Source: Marivirga arenosa | Lineage (GTDB): Bacteria > Bacteroidota > Bacteroidia > Cytophagales > Cyclobacteriaceae | Assembly (NCBI RefSeq): GCF_030503895.2 | Contig: NZ_CP129970.2 | Span: forward strand, 1,056,001-1,120,000 | DNA: 64,000 bases | Direction of reading: 5' to 3' | Part shown: piece by piece, positions 52,129-61,118 of the stretch | Numbering within the stretch: the first letter of the stretch is position 1 | Layout of the letters: each line of letters starts with the position of its first letter | Made by a program: the position numbers and the translations under genes | Notes under the pieces: generated by a model | What the model was told of the DNA's origin: nothing | The model's database searches: none | What the model saw: only the letters and a program-made list of their open reading frames with translations

Positions 52129-52848
52129 ATGACACGCTTAAGCGTCAATATCAATAAGATCGCCACATTACGTAATGCTAGAGGTGGTGACAACCCTAAT
52201 GTAGTAAAAGTCGCACAAGATTGCGAACGGTTTGGAGCACAAGGAATTACTATCCATCCCAGACCTGATGAACGCCACATTACCACACAGGATGTTTATG
52301 ACTTGGCTCCCATAGTCACGACTGAATTTAATATAGAAGGTTATCCTGATGAGCGATTTTTAGAACTTGTAGAAAAAAATAAGCCCGCTCAGGCGACTTT
52401 AGTACCTGATCCTCCGGGAGTTTTAACCTCAAATGCAGGATGGGATACCGTTCAGCATTATGATCAGCTCAAAGATGTGATTCAGCAAATAAAAAGTATG
52501 GGAGTAAGAACATCTATTTTTATAGAAACAGATCTGAATTTAATTGAAAATGCTGCTAAAATTGGTACTGACAGAATAGAATTATATACAGAACCTTATG
52601 CGAACCTATACCCTAAAGACAAAGAAAAAGCAGTTCTTCCCTTTGTAGAAGCTGCCAATAAAGCAAAAGAAGTTGGATTAGGAATTAATGCAGGTCACGA
52701 TTTAAGTTTAGAAAACCTTAGATACCTAAGAGAAAAAATCCCGTTTTTGGATGAGGTAAGTATTGGGCATGCCCTTATTTGCGATGCCTTATACTTTGGT
52801 TTAGAAAATACCATTCAATTATATCTTAGAGAATTACGAGAAGATTAA
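52129..52848 (+). CDS. pdxJ: Pyridoxine 5'-phosphate synthase
   Basis: Makes pyridoxine 5'-phosphate from 1-deoxy-D-xylulose 5-phosphate and aminoacetone 3-phosphate in DXP-dependent vitamin B6 synthesis. 239 residues, standard length. [19 protein letters not shown] and HPRPDERHI are the N-terminal signatures, and [18 protein letters not shown] closes the barrel. Cytoplasmic. It is divergent from yqeY and followed by a strong bidirectional terminator. Confidence 0.96.
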   Translation: MTRLSVNINKIATLRNARGGDNPNVVKVAQDCERFGAQGITIHPRPDERHITTQDVYDLAPIVTTEFNIEGYPDERFLELVEKNKPAQATLVPDPPGVLTSNAGWDTVQHYDQLKDVIQQIKSMGVRTSIFIETDLNLIENAAKIGTDRIELYTEPYANLYPKDKEKAVLPFVEAANKAKEVGLGINAGHDLSLENLRYLREKIPFLDEVSIGHALICDALYFGLENTIQLYLRELRED

Positions 52849-52865
52849 GATTAGTCTTAAAAATG

Positions 52866-52894
52866 AAAAGCCGGCTCAATATGAGACGGCTTTT
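52866..52894. terminator. Bidirectional terminator after pdxJ
   Basis: AAAAGCCGGCTCA (52866-52878) pairs with TGAGACGGCTTTT (52882-52894) at 12 of 13 positions with A and T tails on both strands. It sits between pdxJ and the convergent gene at 52963. Confidence 0.85.
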
Positions 52895-52962
52895 CAGCTT
52901 AAAATGAAAAAACAACACCTAAACAAATGCTTATACCTGCTTAGGTCTCGCTTCTATATAAC

Positions 52963-53529
52963 TTACATTTTTACGGTAATGCCTATAGTACCATAACTGA
53001 AAGTTCCACGACCACCTTCAATGTAGGCACCAAAACTGTCATTAAAATAATATCTAAATCCTAAAATTGGACCAAAGCTAACACTAAGACCATTATTATA
53101 ATTATTAGTGAAATCACCAGTATATCCATCTACATTAAAGCCAAATATAATACTGCCGTAAAAATCCAAATTCGGATCGACCCCTAAATCTAGAGCATCA
53201 TTCAACAATACATCGGTAAGGTGAAAACTAGCTCTACCTCCAAAAGCAAAAATGGAGTAGCCTCCTTCAAAACCTGCACTTCGGTAATTCCAGCTCGCAA
53301 AACCCACATAAGGGCCTACTCCAATGAAATCGCCCACACCTACTTCATAATTTGCGGTAATAGCCGGAACAGAAAAGCTCCTTGTTCCAACCCCAAAACC
53401 GTAACCATAGTAGCCAAATCCAAAGCCTGCGTTCAATAAATTGGTGCCTTTTTCGAAAGATTTTTGAGCATTTGCATCAATGCTAACGATACTAATAATC
53501 GCTATTAAAATAATAGTTATTCGTTTCAT
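52963..53529 (-). CDS. Outer-membrane beta-barrel protein of unknown function
   Basis: 188 residues with a signal peptide (1-21, ending DANAQ). The mature part is rich in Gly and aromatic residues in alternating strands (GFGYYGYGFGVGTRSF, YGSIIFGFNVDGYTG, AYIEGGRGTFSYGTIGITV), as in small eight-strand barrels. The repeated Gly-Tyr in 36-50 is unusual. It lies 51 bases after the stop side of the PKD lipoprotein gene. No more specific function is visible. Confidence 0.78.
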   Translation of the reverse strand: MKRITIILIAIISIVSIDANAQKSFEKGTNLLNAGFGFGYYGYGFGVGTRSFSVPAITANYEVGVGDFIGVGPYVGFASWNYRSAGFEGGYSIFAFGGRASFHLTDVLLNDALDLGVDPNLDFYGSIIFGFNVDGYTGDFTNNYNNGLSVSFGPILGFRYYFNDSFGAYIEGGRGTFSYGTIGITVKM

Positions 53530-53580
53530 AAAAGTTTAGTTTGAAATAAAAGGGCAATTTAATTAATTGCCCTTAAATTA

Positions 53581-55962
53581 TTAGTCTAATAATACAGAAC
53601 CTGCAGTATTATTAGTAAATGTATTATTTGCAGCTGCCGATTCCACATCATTTACAGATGTTCCGCCATCTTGATCAATTGCAATTCCATAACCATTTGA
53701 ACCGGAAAATTCTGAGTTCGTTATATTAATTACCGCACTTCTAAATACCCCTACATTGCATTTATAATCTGAACTACTTGGGAATGGCATTTCTGAAAAA
53801 CCACCATTACTTACTACCACATAATCGAGAGAATTATTAGCATTTGAAGAAGCTATTCTTATTCCGTTCCACTTTACCCCTGAGGTTGAAGTGAAAGTAA
53901 TTTTATTAGTATCAGTCCCTTCTGCAATGATGGATCCTTCAATTTGAATATAAATGTTTTCTCTAGCTTCAAAATAAGCTCCAGCCGCTACTGTAAGATT
54001 ACCATCAATTGTAACATTTCCAGTTATTGTATATTTAGAAGTTCCATCTAATTTATTCCAAGTAACGGTTTCTGTTGTTGCCAATGTAGAACCAAAAATT
54101 TCAACTTGTCCTAATGAATTATTAGAAAAAGTAGTTGCTCCGTCTATTTTGGAAACATGCAATGCATTTAATCCGATTGCAGTCTGATTACCGCTGAAAT
54201 TATTAGTTTCGAAAGACACTAAATCTGATTCATCATCATGGATAAACAGACCGTATCCATCACCATTTGACACAGTTGTGTTCTGAAGATTTAATTGACC
54301 TCCAGCATCTAAACCTATATTTGCTTTATAATCTGTACCGCTTGCAAACGCCCATTCACTATTACCAGCATAAGACACTTCAGCATTACTCAAAACATTG
54401 TTTTGATTAGATGATTTAATTAAAATACCTCTCCAGAATAATCCACCATCAATATTTGAACTTGTAAAAACTATTTTATTTGAAGTACCACCTGAGGCAT
54501 TTATGCTAGCTCCTGAATTTATGTTCATGGCAACATTTTGATCAAACGTTAAATATGCACCTGCATTTATAGTAAGGTTTCCATCAATATTTAACTCGCC
54601 ACTTACTCTATATTTTGAATCTCCATTTAATTTGTTCCAATTTACTGTTTCAGTATTAGGTAAGGTAGATTGGAAAATTTCAACATCTGCAGAGGCATTT
54701 TCTGAAAAAGAAGTCGCTTCATCAATTTTTGATACATGTAATGCCCTAATCCCCACAGCTCTTACATTATTGCTAAATGAGTTCGTGCTAAATGTTCCTA
54801 AATCACTTTCATCATCATGTATGAGTAGTCCATAGCCATCACTATTTGTAATTTGTGAATTCTGCACATTTAAGTATCCTCCTGCATCTAATCCAATATT
54901 AGTTTTGTAGTCTGTTCCACTAGCAAAAGACATCTCAGAATTACCAGCATATTCTACTATAGTATATTCTAAGCTATTTCTTTGATCAGAAGACTGTATA
55001 AATAGTCCTTTCCAATGTTGACCTGCTTCTACATTAGAAGAAGAAAATTGAACCATATTACCTGAGATTCCATTTGCATCTAACACACCACCTGAACCTA
55101 CAAATACTTGTACATTTTCATCTAAAATAACATTTACCCCAGGATCAATTGTTAGATAAGCCGATACACTAATATTACCTATTATGCGATAATCTGGAAG
55201 GCTAGGATCTTCGTAAACATCCTCCCAGGTAGTATCTTCAATTACATCTGCATCAATAATTACGGGGGATACTTCTGCCGTGATGCTTACTTCAGCAGTG
55301 CTTTCATTTCCATTGCCATCATTCACAGTTAACATAATAGTATATTCTCCTTCTAAATCAGCAGTAAAATCAAGCACTGAAGTTGTTTCGTTTGCCAGTG
55401 TAGGAGTACTGTTGTTTGGCGCAGCAGTAACTTCCCAAGAATAGCTTAAAGCATCATTTTCTGGATCAGTAGAATTTTCAGCTGAAAACTGAAATGTATT
55501 TCCAACATTTAATACATCATTTCCATTTTCAGAAAGTATTGATTGGTTTTCTGTGTCAGTAATCACTGCAGTAGGTGCTTCATTATCATTCACAGTTGCA
55601 GAAATTAACACATCATCCGTGGCTGTATTTCCATCAGCATCCTCCACTGTAAGAGTGGCCACATAATCTCCTTCCACATCAGGAACGAAAATTGCAATTT
55701 CACTAGTAGCATTTGATACAGTTGCTGAACTACCTGTTGGGGCTTGAGTTAATTCCCAGTTAAAAGTAAGAGTACCACCTTCAGGATCTGATGAACTACT
55801 TCCATTTAAAGTAACGTTGCTACCAACTGATGCTGTGATATCTGTTCCCGCATCAGCAATTGGGGGTTCACCAACAATTGGATCTTCATCGTTACATGAT
55901 AATACAATTAGGAAAGCTGCAAATAGCAATCCCCATTTCTTAATTTGATTTAAATTTTTCAT
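53581..55962 (-). CDS. PKD-domain lipoprotein with three long beta-helix-like repeats
   Basis: 793 residues. Lipoprotein signal (IVLSCNDED, Cys23). Two PKD-like domains follow (about 35-124 and 129-229; EGDYVATLTVEDADGN, EGEYTIMLTVNDGNGN), then three near-identical units of 150-190 residues (258-450, 451-643, 644-793), each with ISV/ELNIDGNLT, WKGLFIQSS or WRGILIKSS, AGNSE.FASGTDYK and SDGYGLLIHDDESD. These look like parallel beta-helix blocks. There is no type IX secretion sorting tail. It is probably a surface adhesin or polymer-binding protein. The repeats invite recombination. Confidence 0.82.
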   Translation of the reverse strand: MKNLNQIKKWGLLFAAFLIVLSCNDEDPIVGEPPIADAGTDITASVGSNVTLNGSSSSDPEGGTLTFNWELTQAPTGSSATVSNATSEIAIFVPDVEGDYVATLTVEDADGNTATDDVLISATVNDNEAPTAVITDTENQSILSENGNDVLNVGNTFQFSAENSTDPENDALSYSWEVTAAPNNSTPTLANETTSVLDFTADLEGEYTIMLTVNDGNGNESTAEVSITAEVSPVIIDADVIEDTTWEDVYEDPSLPDYRIIGNISVSAYLTIDPGVNVILDENVQVFVGSGGVLDANGISGNMVQFSSSNVEAGQHWKGLFIQSSDQRNSLEYTIVEYAGNSEMSFASGTDYKTNIGLDAGGYLNVQNSQITNSDGYGLLIHDDESDLGTFSTNSFSNNVRAVGIRALHVSKIDEATSFSENASADVEIFQSTLPNTETVNWNKLNGDSKYRVSGELNIDGNLTINAGAYLTFDQNVAMNINSGASINASGGTSNKIVFTSSNIDGGLFWRGILIKSSNQNNVLSNAEVSYAGNSEWAFASGTDYKANIGLDAGGQLNLQNTTVSNGDGYGLFIHDDESDLVSFETNNFSGNQTAIGLNALHVSKIDGATTFSNNSLGQVEIFGSTLATTETVTWNKLDGTSKYTITGNVTIDGNLTVAAGAYFEARENIYIQIEGSIIAEGTDTNKITFTSTSGVKWNGIRIASSNANNSLDYVVVSNGGFSEMPFPSSSDYKCNVGVFRSAVINITNSEFSGSNGYGIAIDQDGGTSVNDVESAAANNTFTNNTAGSVLLD

Positions 55963-56114
55963 AATGTTTAGATATAGTTTTTTCCTTTCAATATGCTACA
56001 CACATAATATTTTTGGATTGGGTCATATCTTCTGAAAAATTTTTATCTTTTTATTTAGGGTTTAAGATCTACACTAACTTTAACAACAAATTCACATTTC
56101 TCAAGTTAGCCTCT

Positions 56115-56122
56115 TATCTTTG
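56115..56122 (+). promoter_or_regulatory. Bacteroidota -7 box before uvrA
   Basis: TATCTTTG fits TAnnTTTG exactly and ends 7 bases before the ATG at 56130, which supports the shorter start and a very short leader. Confidence 0.6.
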
Positions 56123-56129
56123 TACGCTT

Positions 56130-58955
56130 ATGGAATTAAAGGAAAATACTAAAGGTCAAGTTGCATTTGAAGAGCTTGATCCTAAAAAATTTATAATCAT
56201 TAAAGGGGCTAGGGTTAATAATCTAAAAAACCTTAGTGTAGCTATTCCAAGGAATAAATTAGTAGTAGTTACAGGCTTATCCGGATCTGGTAAATCCTCT
56301 TTAGCTTTCGATACTTTATTTGCCGAAGGCCAAAGAATGTATGTAGAAAGCCTTAGTTCGTATGCCCGACAGTTCTTGGGTAGAATGGAAAAACCTGAAG
56401 TTGATTACATAAGAGGAGTTTCACCCGCCATAGCGATTGAGCAAAAAGTAAATACTCGAAACCCAAGGTCAACAGTGGGTACTACTACTGAGATTTACGA
56501 TTATATGAAATTACTTTTTGCGCGGATAGGGATCACCTATTCTCCTAAAAGCGGAAAAATAGTGACCAGAGATACTGTATCAAGCATATCTGATACTATA
56601 CATGCTCATAAAGAAGGTGAAAAATTTATGATTCTGGCACCTTTAATTGTTCCTAAAGGAAGGACACTTCAGCAGGAATTAGAACTCTTATTAAGTAAAG
56701 GATACACTAGAGTAGTTCACAAAGAGGATACATTATATATAGAGGATATACTTGAAGAAAATCAGTCTTTAAAAAGAAAAGATTTATTTATTCTGATCGA
56801 CAGAACTTCTGTTCAAAAAGAAGATGAAGACAACCAATTTAGAATAGCAGATTCAATTCAAACTGCATTTTTTGAAGGGCATGGAGAGTGCATCATTGAT
56901 TTTGTAGAATCTGAAGGAAAAAAAGAATTCAATGATAGATTTGAATTGGATGGTATTCAGTTTGAGGAACCCTCTATAAACCTTTTTAGCTTTAATAACC
57001 CCTATGGGGCTTGCAGAACTTGTGAAGGTTTTGGTAAAATATTGGGCATTGATGAAGATTTAGTAATTCCTGACAAAAGTTTATCTGTATACGAAGGGGC
57101 TATTGCACCATGGAAAGGAGAAACCATGAAAAAATGGGTTCAGCCACTAATCCAACATGGTATTGAATTTGATTTCCCGATACACAGACCTATAGAAGAA
57201 CTAACGAAAGAAGAATACCAGCTACTTTGGGAAGGAAATAAATATTTCAAAGGATTGAATAAGTTCTTCGATCATTTACAATCTAAAATGCATAAAATTC
57301 AATATAGAGTGATGTTATCGCGCTATAGAGGAAGAACCACATGTCCTGATTGTAAAGGTACTAGATTAAGAAAGGATGCGGGCTATGTAAAAATCAATGA
57401 TAAATCTATCATAGAATTAGTACTTAAGCCAATTGACCAGTTATTAAAGTTTTTTAATGAAATAAAACTAACTGAAAGCGAGCAGAAAATTGCTGGGAGA
57501 ATCCTTAAAGAAATAAATAGCCGATTAGAATATTTGATGGAAGTAGGTTTAGGTTATTTAACCTTAAACAGACTAACCTCAACTCTTTCTGGTGGAGAAT
57601 TTCAAAGAATTAAGTTGGCTACTTCATTAGGTAGTGCTTTGGTTGGGTCCATGTATATTTTGGATGAACCCTCAATCGGTCTGCATCCTCGTGATACCGC
57701 TAGGTTGGTAAAAGTGTTGAAAACGCTTAGAGATTTAGGCAATACTGTTATTGTTGTAGAGCATGAGGAAGAGGTAATGGTCGAGGCAGATGAGATTATC
57801 GACATAGGGCCAGATGCTGGAGCTCATGGGGGGAATTTAGTTTTTCAAGGCGATCTTGAAGCTTTAAAAAAAGCCGATAATACTCATACCGCACGCTTCT
57901 TAAATGGCAGCAATGAAGTAGTCGTACCGAAATCAAGAAGAAAGTGGAAAAACAGCATTTCCATTAAAGGAGCGAAAGAAAATAATCTCAACATAAAGGA
58001 AGTGAAAATTCCACTTGAAGTACTTACAGTTGTGACTGGTGTAAGCGGCTCAGGTAAATCTACCCTAATCAAAAAAATCTTAAATCCAGCCTTAGCTAAG
58101 ATGATTGGCCAAGGAAGCACTGAGAGCACAGGTAAATTTGAAAAACTTGAAGGGGACTACAAAAAAGTAAAATCCATTGAGTTTGTGGATCAAAATCCAA
58201 TTGGAAAATCTTCAAGATCAAATCCATTAACTTATGTAAAAGCTTATGATGCAATCCGTCAATTATTTTCCGACCAGACTTTAGCTAAGCAAAGAGGATA
58301 TAAACCTGCATTTTTCAGCTTTAATGTAGATGGTGGACGATGTGAAATGTGCCAGGGAGAAGGTATTCAAAAAATTGAAATGCAATTCATGGCTGACATA
58401 GAGTTAACTTGTGAGAGTTGTAAAGGTCAGCGATTCAAAAATGAAATTTTAGAAATTACGTATAAAGGGAAGAATATTGCAGAAGTTTTAGACCTTACAG
58501 TAGAGGAAAGTTTAGAATTTTTTGAAGGCAATAACCCTATTATCAATAAACTACAACCTCTTAACGATGTGGGTCTTGGCTATATTCGTTTAGGACAATC
58601 TTCAAACTCATTAAGTGGTGGTGAAGCTCAAAGAGTAAAATTGGCTTCTTATTTAGGAAAAGGAGGAAGCATCAAAAATGATCATAATCTTTTCATATTT
58701 GATGAGCCAACTACTGGTTTACATTTCCATGACATCAAAAAATTACTAGAATCAATAAATGCATTGATTGAACAAGGTAATTCGGTTATTATTATCGAGC
58801 ATAATATGGAAGTGATCAAGACTGCCGATTGGATAATAGACCTTGGTCCTGAAGGAGGTGAAAAAGGCGGAAACGTAGTTTTCGAAGGTTTACCTGAGGA
58901 AATGATAAAAATTAAAAATAATCATACTGCAGAATTCTTAAAAGAGAAATTATAA
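56130..58955 (+). CDS. uvrA: Excinuclease ABC subunit A
   Basis: Damage-recognition ATPase of nucleotide excision repair. The ATG at 56130 gives 941 residues, the usual length; a 39-codon extension upstream (56013) lacks homology and includes the promoter. Walker A motifs are GLSGSGKSSLAFDT (about 49-62) and TGVSGSGKSTLIKK. Zinc sites are CRTCEGFG, CPDCKGTRLR and CEMCQGEG...CESCKGQRF, and ABC signatures LSGGEFQRIKLA and LSGGEAQRVKLA are intact. It acts with UvrB and UvrC, not in this window. Confidence 0.96.
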   Translation: MELKENTKGQVAFEELDPKKFIIIKGARVNNLKNLSVAIPRNKLVVVTGLSGSGKSSLAFDTLFAEGQRMYVESLSSYARQFLGRMEKPEVDYIRGVSPAIAIEQKVNTRNPRSTVGTTTEIYDYMKLLFARIGITYSPKSGKIVTRDTVSSISDTIHAHKEGEKFMILAPLIVPKGRTLQQELELLLSKGYTRVVHKEDTLYIEDILEENQSLKRKDLFILIDRTSVQKEDEDNQFRIADSIQTAFFEGHGECIIDFVESEGKKEFNDRFELDGIQFEEPSINLFSFNNPYGACRTCEGFGKILGIDEDLVIPDKSLSVYEGAIAPWKGETMKKWVQPLIQHGIEFDFPIHRPIEELTKEEYQLLWEGNKYFKGLNKFFDHLQSKMHKIQYRVMLSRYRGRTTCPDCKGTRLRKDAGYVKINDKSIIELVLKPIDQLLKFFNEIKLTESEQKIAGRILKEINSRLEYLMEVGLGYLTLNRLTSTLSGGEFQRIKLATSLGSALVGSMYILDEPSIGLHPRDTARLVKVLKTLRDLGNTVIVVEHEEEVMVEADEIIDIGPDAGAHGGNLVFQGDLEALKKADNTHTARFLNGSNEVVVPKSRRKWKNSISIKGAKENNLNIKEVKIPLEVLTVVTGVSGSGKSTLIKKILNPALAKMIGQGSTESTGKFEKLEGDYKKVKSIEFVDQNPIGKSSRSNPLTYVKAYDAIRQLFSDQTLAKQRGYKPAFFSFNVDGGRCEMCQGEGIQKIEMQFMADIELTCESCKGQRFKNEILEITYKGKNIAEVLDLTVEESLEFFEGNNPIINKLQPLNDVGLGYIRLGQSSNSLSGGEAQRVKLASYLGKGGSIKNDHNLFIFDEPTTGLHFHDIKKLLESINALIEQGNSVIIIEHNMEVIKTADWIIDLGPEGGEKGGNVVFEGLPEEMIKIKNNHTAEFLKEKL

Positions 58956-59071
58956 TCTTCAAGTAAATCGAACTGAGAAGACTGAACATCTTATAGGGCT
59001 CTTTACTAGTTTTATCGACAAAACTATGTGGTCTACATATTTTTCTCAAAAAAAATCATTTAACCTAAAAC

Positions 59072-59089
59072 CGAATGAACATTCATTCG
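59072..59089. promoter_or_regulatory. TetR operator
   Basis: CGAATGA (59072-59078), acat, TCATTCG (59083-59089): a perfect 7-base dyad. It overlaps the upstream edge of the -7 box TATATTTG (59090-59097), so a bound repressor would block the tetR promoter. Confidence 0.7.
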
Positions 59090-59097
59090 TATATTTG
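59090..59097 (+). promoter_or_regulatory. -7 box of the tetR gene
   Basis: TATATTTG matches TAnnTTTG and ends 5 bases before the ATG at 59103, so the transcript may start at or near the initiation codon. Confidence 0.55.
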
Positions 59098-59102
59098 CAC
59101 TG

Positions 59103-59657
59103 ATGAACAAAAGAGAACTCATATTACAAGCAACTTTGGAGTTGATAACCGAAAACGGTTTTCATGCTACCCCTATGTCAATGATTAGCAAAAAGGCTAA
59201 AGTTGCAGCTGGCACCATCTATCATCACTTTGAAAATAAAGAAGTGCTGCTGGAAGCATTGTATTCCGAATCAAAAGAAAAAATGGGAAAGTCAATGCAA
59301 GCAGCTGAACTAAGTGGGAACAGTTTCGAAGAAGATTTTAAATCGATATGGACAGCATTATTTACATTTTATGCAAATAATCGATTGCGATTTCAATTTT
59401 TGGAACAATATGCTCAATCTCCTTTCATTCAAAAAGAAACCAAAGAAGAACAAAGAAAGCATTACCAACCAATTATCAACTTCTTACAACAAGGAATTGA
59501 ATACGGACATATGTCTGCTATTGATGTAGAGGTTATGACTGAAATGGTGCATGGAACCGTGGTTTCTGCAGCTAAAATATTTCACAGTGTTGGGAATTTA
59601 AATAAAAGCACAGTATCAGACTTGGCAAATTTCGCTTGGAAAGCAGTCAAGAAATAA
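59103..59657 (+). CDS. TetR/AcrR-family transcriptional repressor
   Basis: 184 residues. The DNA-binding helix-turn-helix is at 5-50 (LELITENGFHATPMSMISKKAKVAAGTIYHHF is the region; key part MSMISKKAKVAAGTIYHHF), with a ligand-binding helical body after it. A perfect dyad at 59072-59089 covers its own promoter. A partial copy lies before the dehydrogenase gene at 59707. This suggests that it regulates both genes. The inducer is unknown. Confidence 0.9.
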   Translation: MNKRELILQATLELITENGFHATPMSMISKKAKVAAGTIYHHFENKEVLLEALYSESKEKMGKSMQAAELSGNSFEEDFKSIWTALFTFYANNRLRFQFLEQYAQSPFIQKETKEEQRKHYQPIINFLQQGIEYGHMSAIDVEVMTEMVHGTVVSAAKIFHSVGNLNKSTVSDLANFAWKAVKK

Positions 59658-59673
59658 TTTTTTTATCAAAAAC

Positions 59674-59691
59674 CGAATGAATATTCAATCT
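59674..59691. promoter_or_regulatory. Partial TetR operator before the dehydrogenase gene
   Basis: CGAATGA, atat, TCAATCT repeats the operator at 59072-59089 with the left arm and spacing kept and two changes in the right arm. It overlaps a possible ATG at 59677, which argues that the real start is 59707. Confidence 0.5.
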
Positions 59692-59706
59692 ATAACAATT
59701 AACAAT

Positions 59707-60483
59707 ATGAAAACTGCATTAATTACAGGAGCCTCTTCAGGCATTGGCTTAGAGCTAGCAAAAATTCACGCACAAAAAGGAGATGACTTAGTATTGGTCG
59801 CAAGATCAGAACAAAAGCTTTTGGATCTCAAAAAAGAATTAGAAAGCCGTCACAAAATTAAAGTGACAGTTGCTGCTTTTGATCTTTCGGAAACCCAATC
59901 GGCTTATGATCTATTTGAGTTTACTGAAAAAAATAACATTTCAATTGATTACTTGATAAATAATGCCGGCTTTGGAGATTTTGAAGAGTTCAGTAAATCA
60001 GACCTCAATAAAGCTACTCAAATGATTGATTTAAATATTTCCAGCCTAACGATACTTACTAGATTATACTTAGATGGAATGCTTAAAAGAAAATCTGGAA
60101 AAATAATGCAATTAGCCTCTACGGCCTCATTTCAACCAGGGCCTTTAATGGCGGTTTACTATGCGACTAAACATTATGTATTAGCTTTTTCAGAAGCTAT
60201 TGCTGAAGAATTAAAAGGCTCGGGAGTGACTGTTACTGCTCTGTGCCCTGGACCTACGGCTTCTGGCTTCCAAAATGCAGCAGATTTAGATGATTCAAAA
60301 TTAGTGAAGAACAAAAAGCTTCCAACTTCAGCTGAGGTGGCCCAATATGGTTATCATGCTATGTTAAATGGAAAAAGAGTTGCGATCCATGGTTTCCAAA
60401 ATAAATTAATGGCCTTTAGCGTACGTTTTACGCCTAGATCATGGGTAACTGCATTAGTAAAAAAATTATCAGCAAAAGCTTAA
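59707..60483 (+). CDS. Short-chain dehydrogenase (DltE/YqjQ type)
   Basis: 258 residues from the ATG at 59707; a start at 59677 would add ten residues in the operator region and is less likely. Motifs: TGASSGIG (7-14), NNAG (85-88), Ser138 and YYATK (Tyr151, Lys155). It lacks a signal peptide and probably uses NADP (VARSEQK). The substrate is unknown. It follows tetR by 49 bases and is probably under its control. It is convergent with the lipoprotein gene, with a 4-base overlap at the stops. Confidence 0.88.
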   Translation: MKTALITGASSGIGLELAKIHAQKGDDLVLVARSEQKLLDLKKELESRHKIKVTVAAFDLSETQSAYDLFEFTEKNNISIDYLINNAGFGDFEEFSKSDLNKATQMIDLNISSLTILTRLYLDGMLKRKSGKIMQLASTASFQPGPLMAVYYATKHYVLAFSEAIAEELKGSGVTVTALCPGPTASGFQNAADLDDSKLVKNKKLPTSAEVAQYGYHAMLNGKRVAIHGFQNKLMAFSVRFTPRSWVTALVKKLSAKA

Positions 60484-60929
60484 TCGATCTTATTTAATTT
60501 AAAAGTATAAGTTCCAAAATCGTCATAGGACTCAAGATTTAAGTTATTAAGTCCAATTTTAACTGCATCACTATAAATGCTAAATCTATCACGATGGATA
60601 TAATCATAGAATTCCATATCTAAGGTATAAATTCTTTCACTACCATCGTGATAGTTGTATTTGTGTAAAGTTAAAATCCAATCTCCACCAAAATATGCAT
60701 CCAATGAAGCATCATAGTATTCAGCAAAACCATCTTCATGAAAAATGATTTGATCCCCTCTGTAATCTTCCATTAAATTGTTCCTAAATAAAGCATTATC
60801 TTCTTTGTAAAATGCTCTATCAAAATACCATTTTCCCTCAATTCGGTCAGCTCTGCGTTCTAATCGACCTCTCTCTGTACAAGAGGATAAAAAAAGGATA
60901 AGAATACCAAAATATACTAACTGCTTCAT
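60480..60929 (-). CDS. Lipocalin-like lipoprotein
   Basis: 149 residues with a lipobox (LFLSSCTER, Cys17). The mature part begins RIEGKWYFDRAFY and continues as an antiparallel barrel of strands (QIIFHEDGFAEYYDA, ERIYTLDMEFYDY, GTYTFKLNK), as in lipocalin-like domains of Bacteroidota. The ligand is unknown. It stands alone, convergent with the dehydrogenase. Confidence 0.75.
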   Translation of the reverse strand: MKQLVYFGILILFLSSCTERGRLERRADRIEGKWYFDRAFYKEDNALFRNNLMEDYRGDQIIFHEDGFAEYYDASLDAYFGGDWILTLHKYNYHDGSERIYTLDMEFYDYIHRDRFSIYSDAVKIGLNNLNLESYDDFGTYTFKLNKID

Positions 60930-61118
60930 AACGTTTGATGTTGGTTCGAAAAATCAAAACCAAAAATCAGACCAAACCCAAATTAGATAGAGTTTGAAGT
61001 ATCATTTTTAATTGATTACCGTCTTAAAAATATGTTTTAAATAAGAAAATAAATTAGATACACACAGCTAAACTTTTTTTTAGCATATTTATCAATCTTT
61101 AACATTGAACTATTTTTT

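Noticed and set aside
53581..55962. Type IX secretion cargo
   Set aside because: No C-terminal sorting domain is seen; the protein ends in the third repeat and has a lipobox.
56013..56129. uvrA start 39 codons upstream
   Set aside because: The extension does not resemble UvrA and contains the -7 box TATCTTTG.
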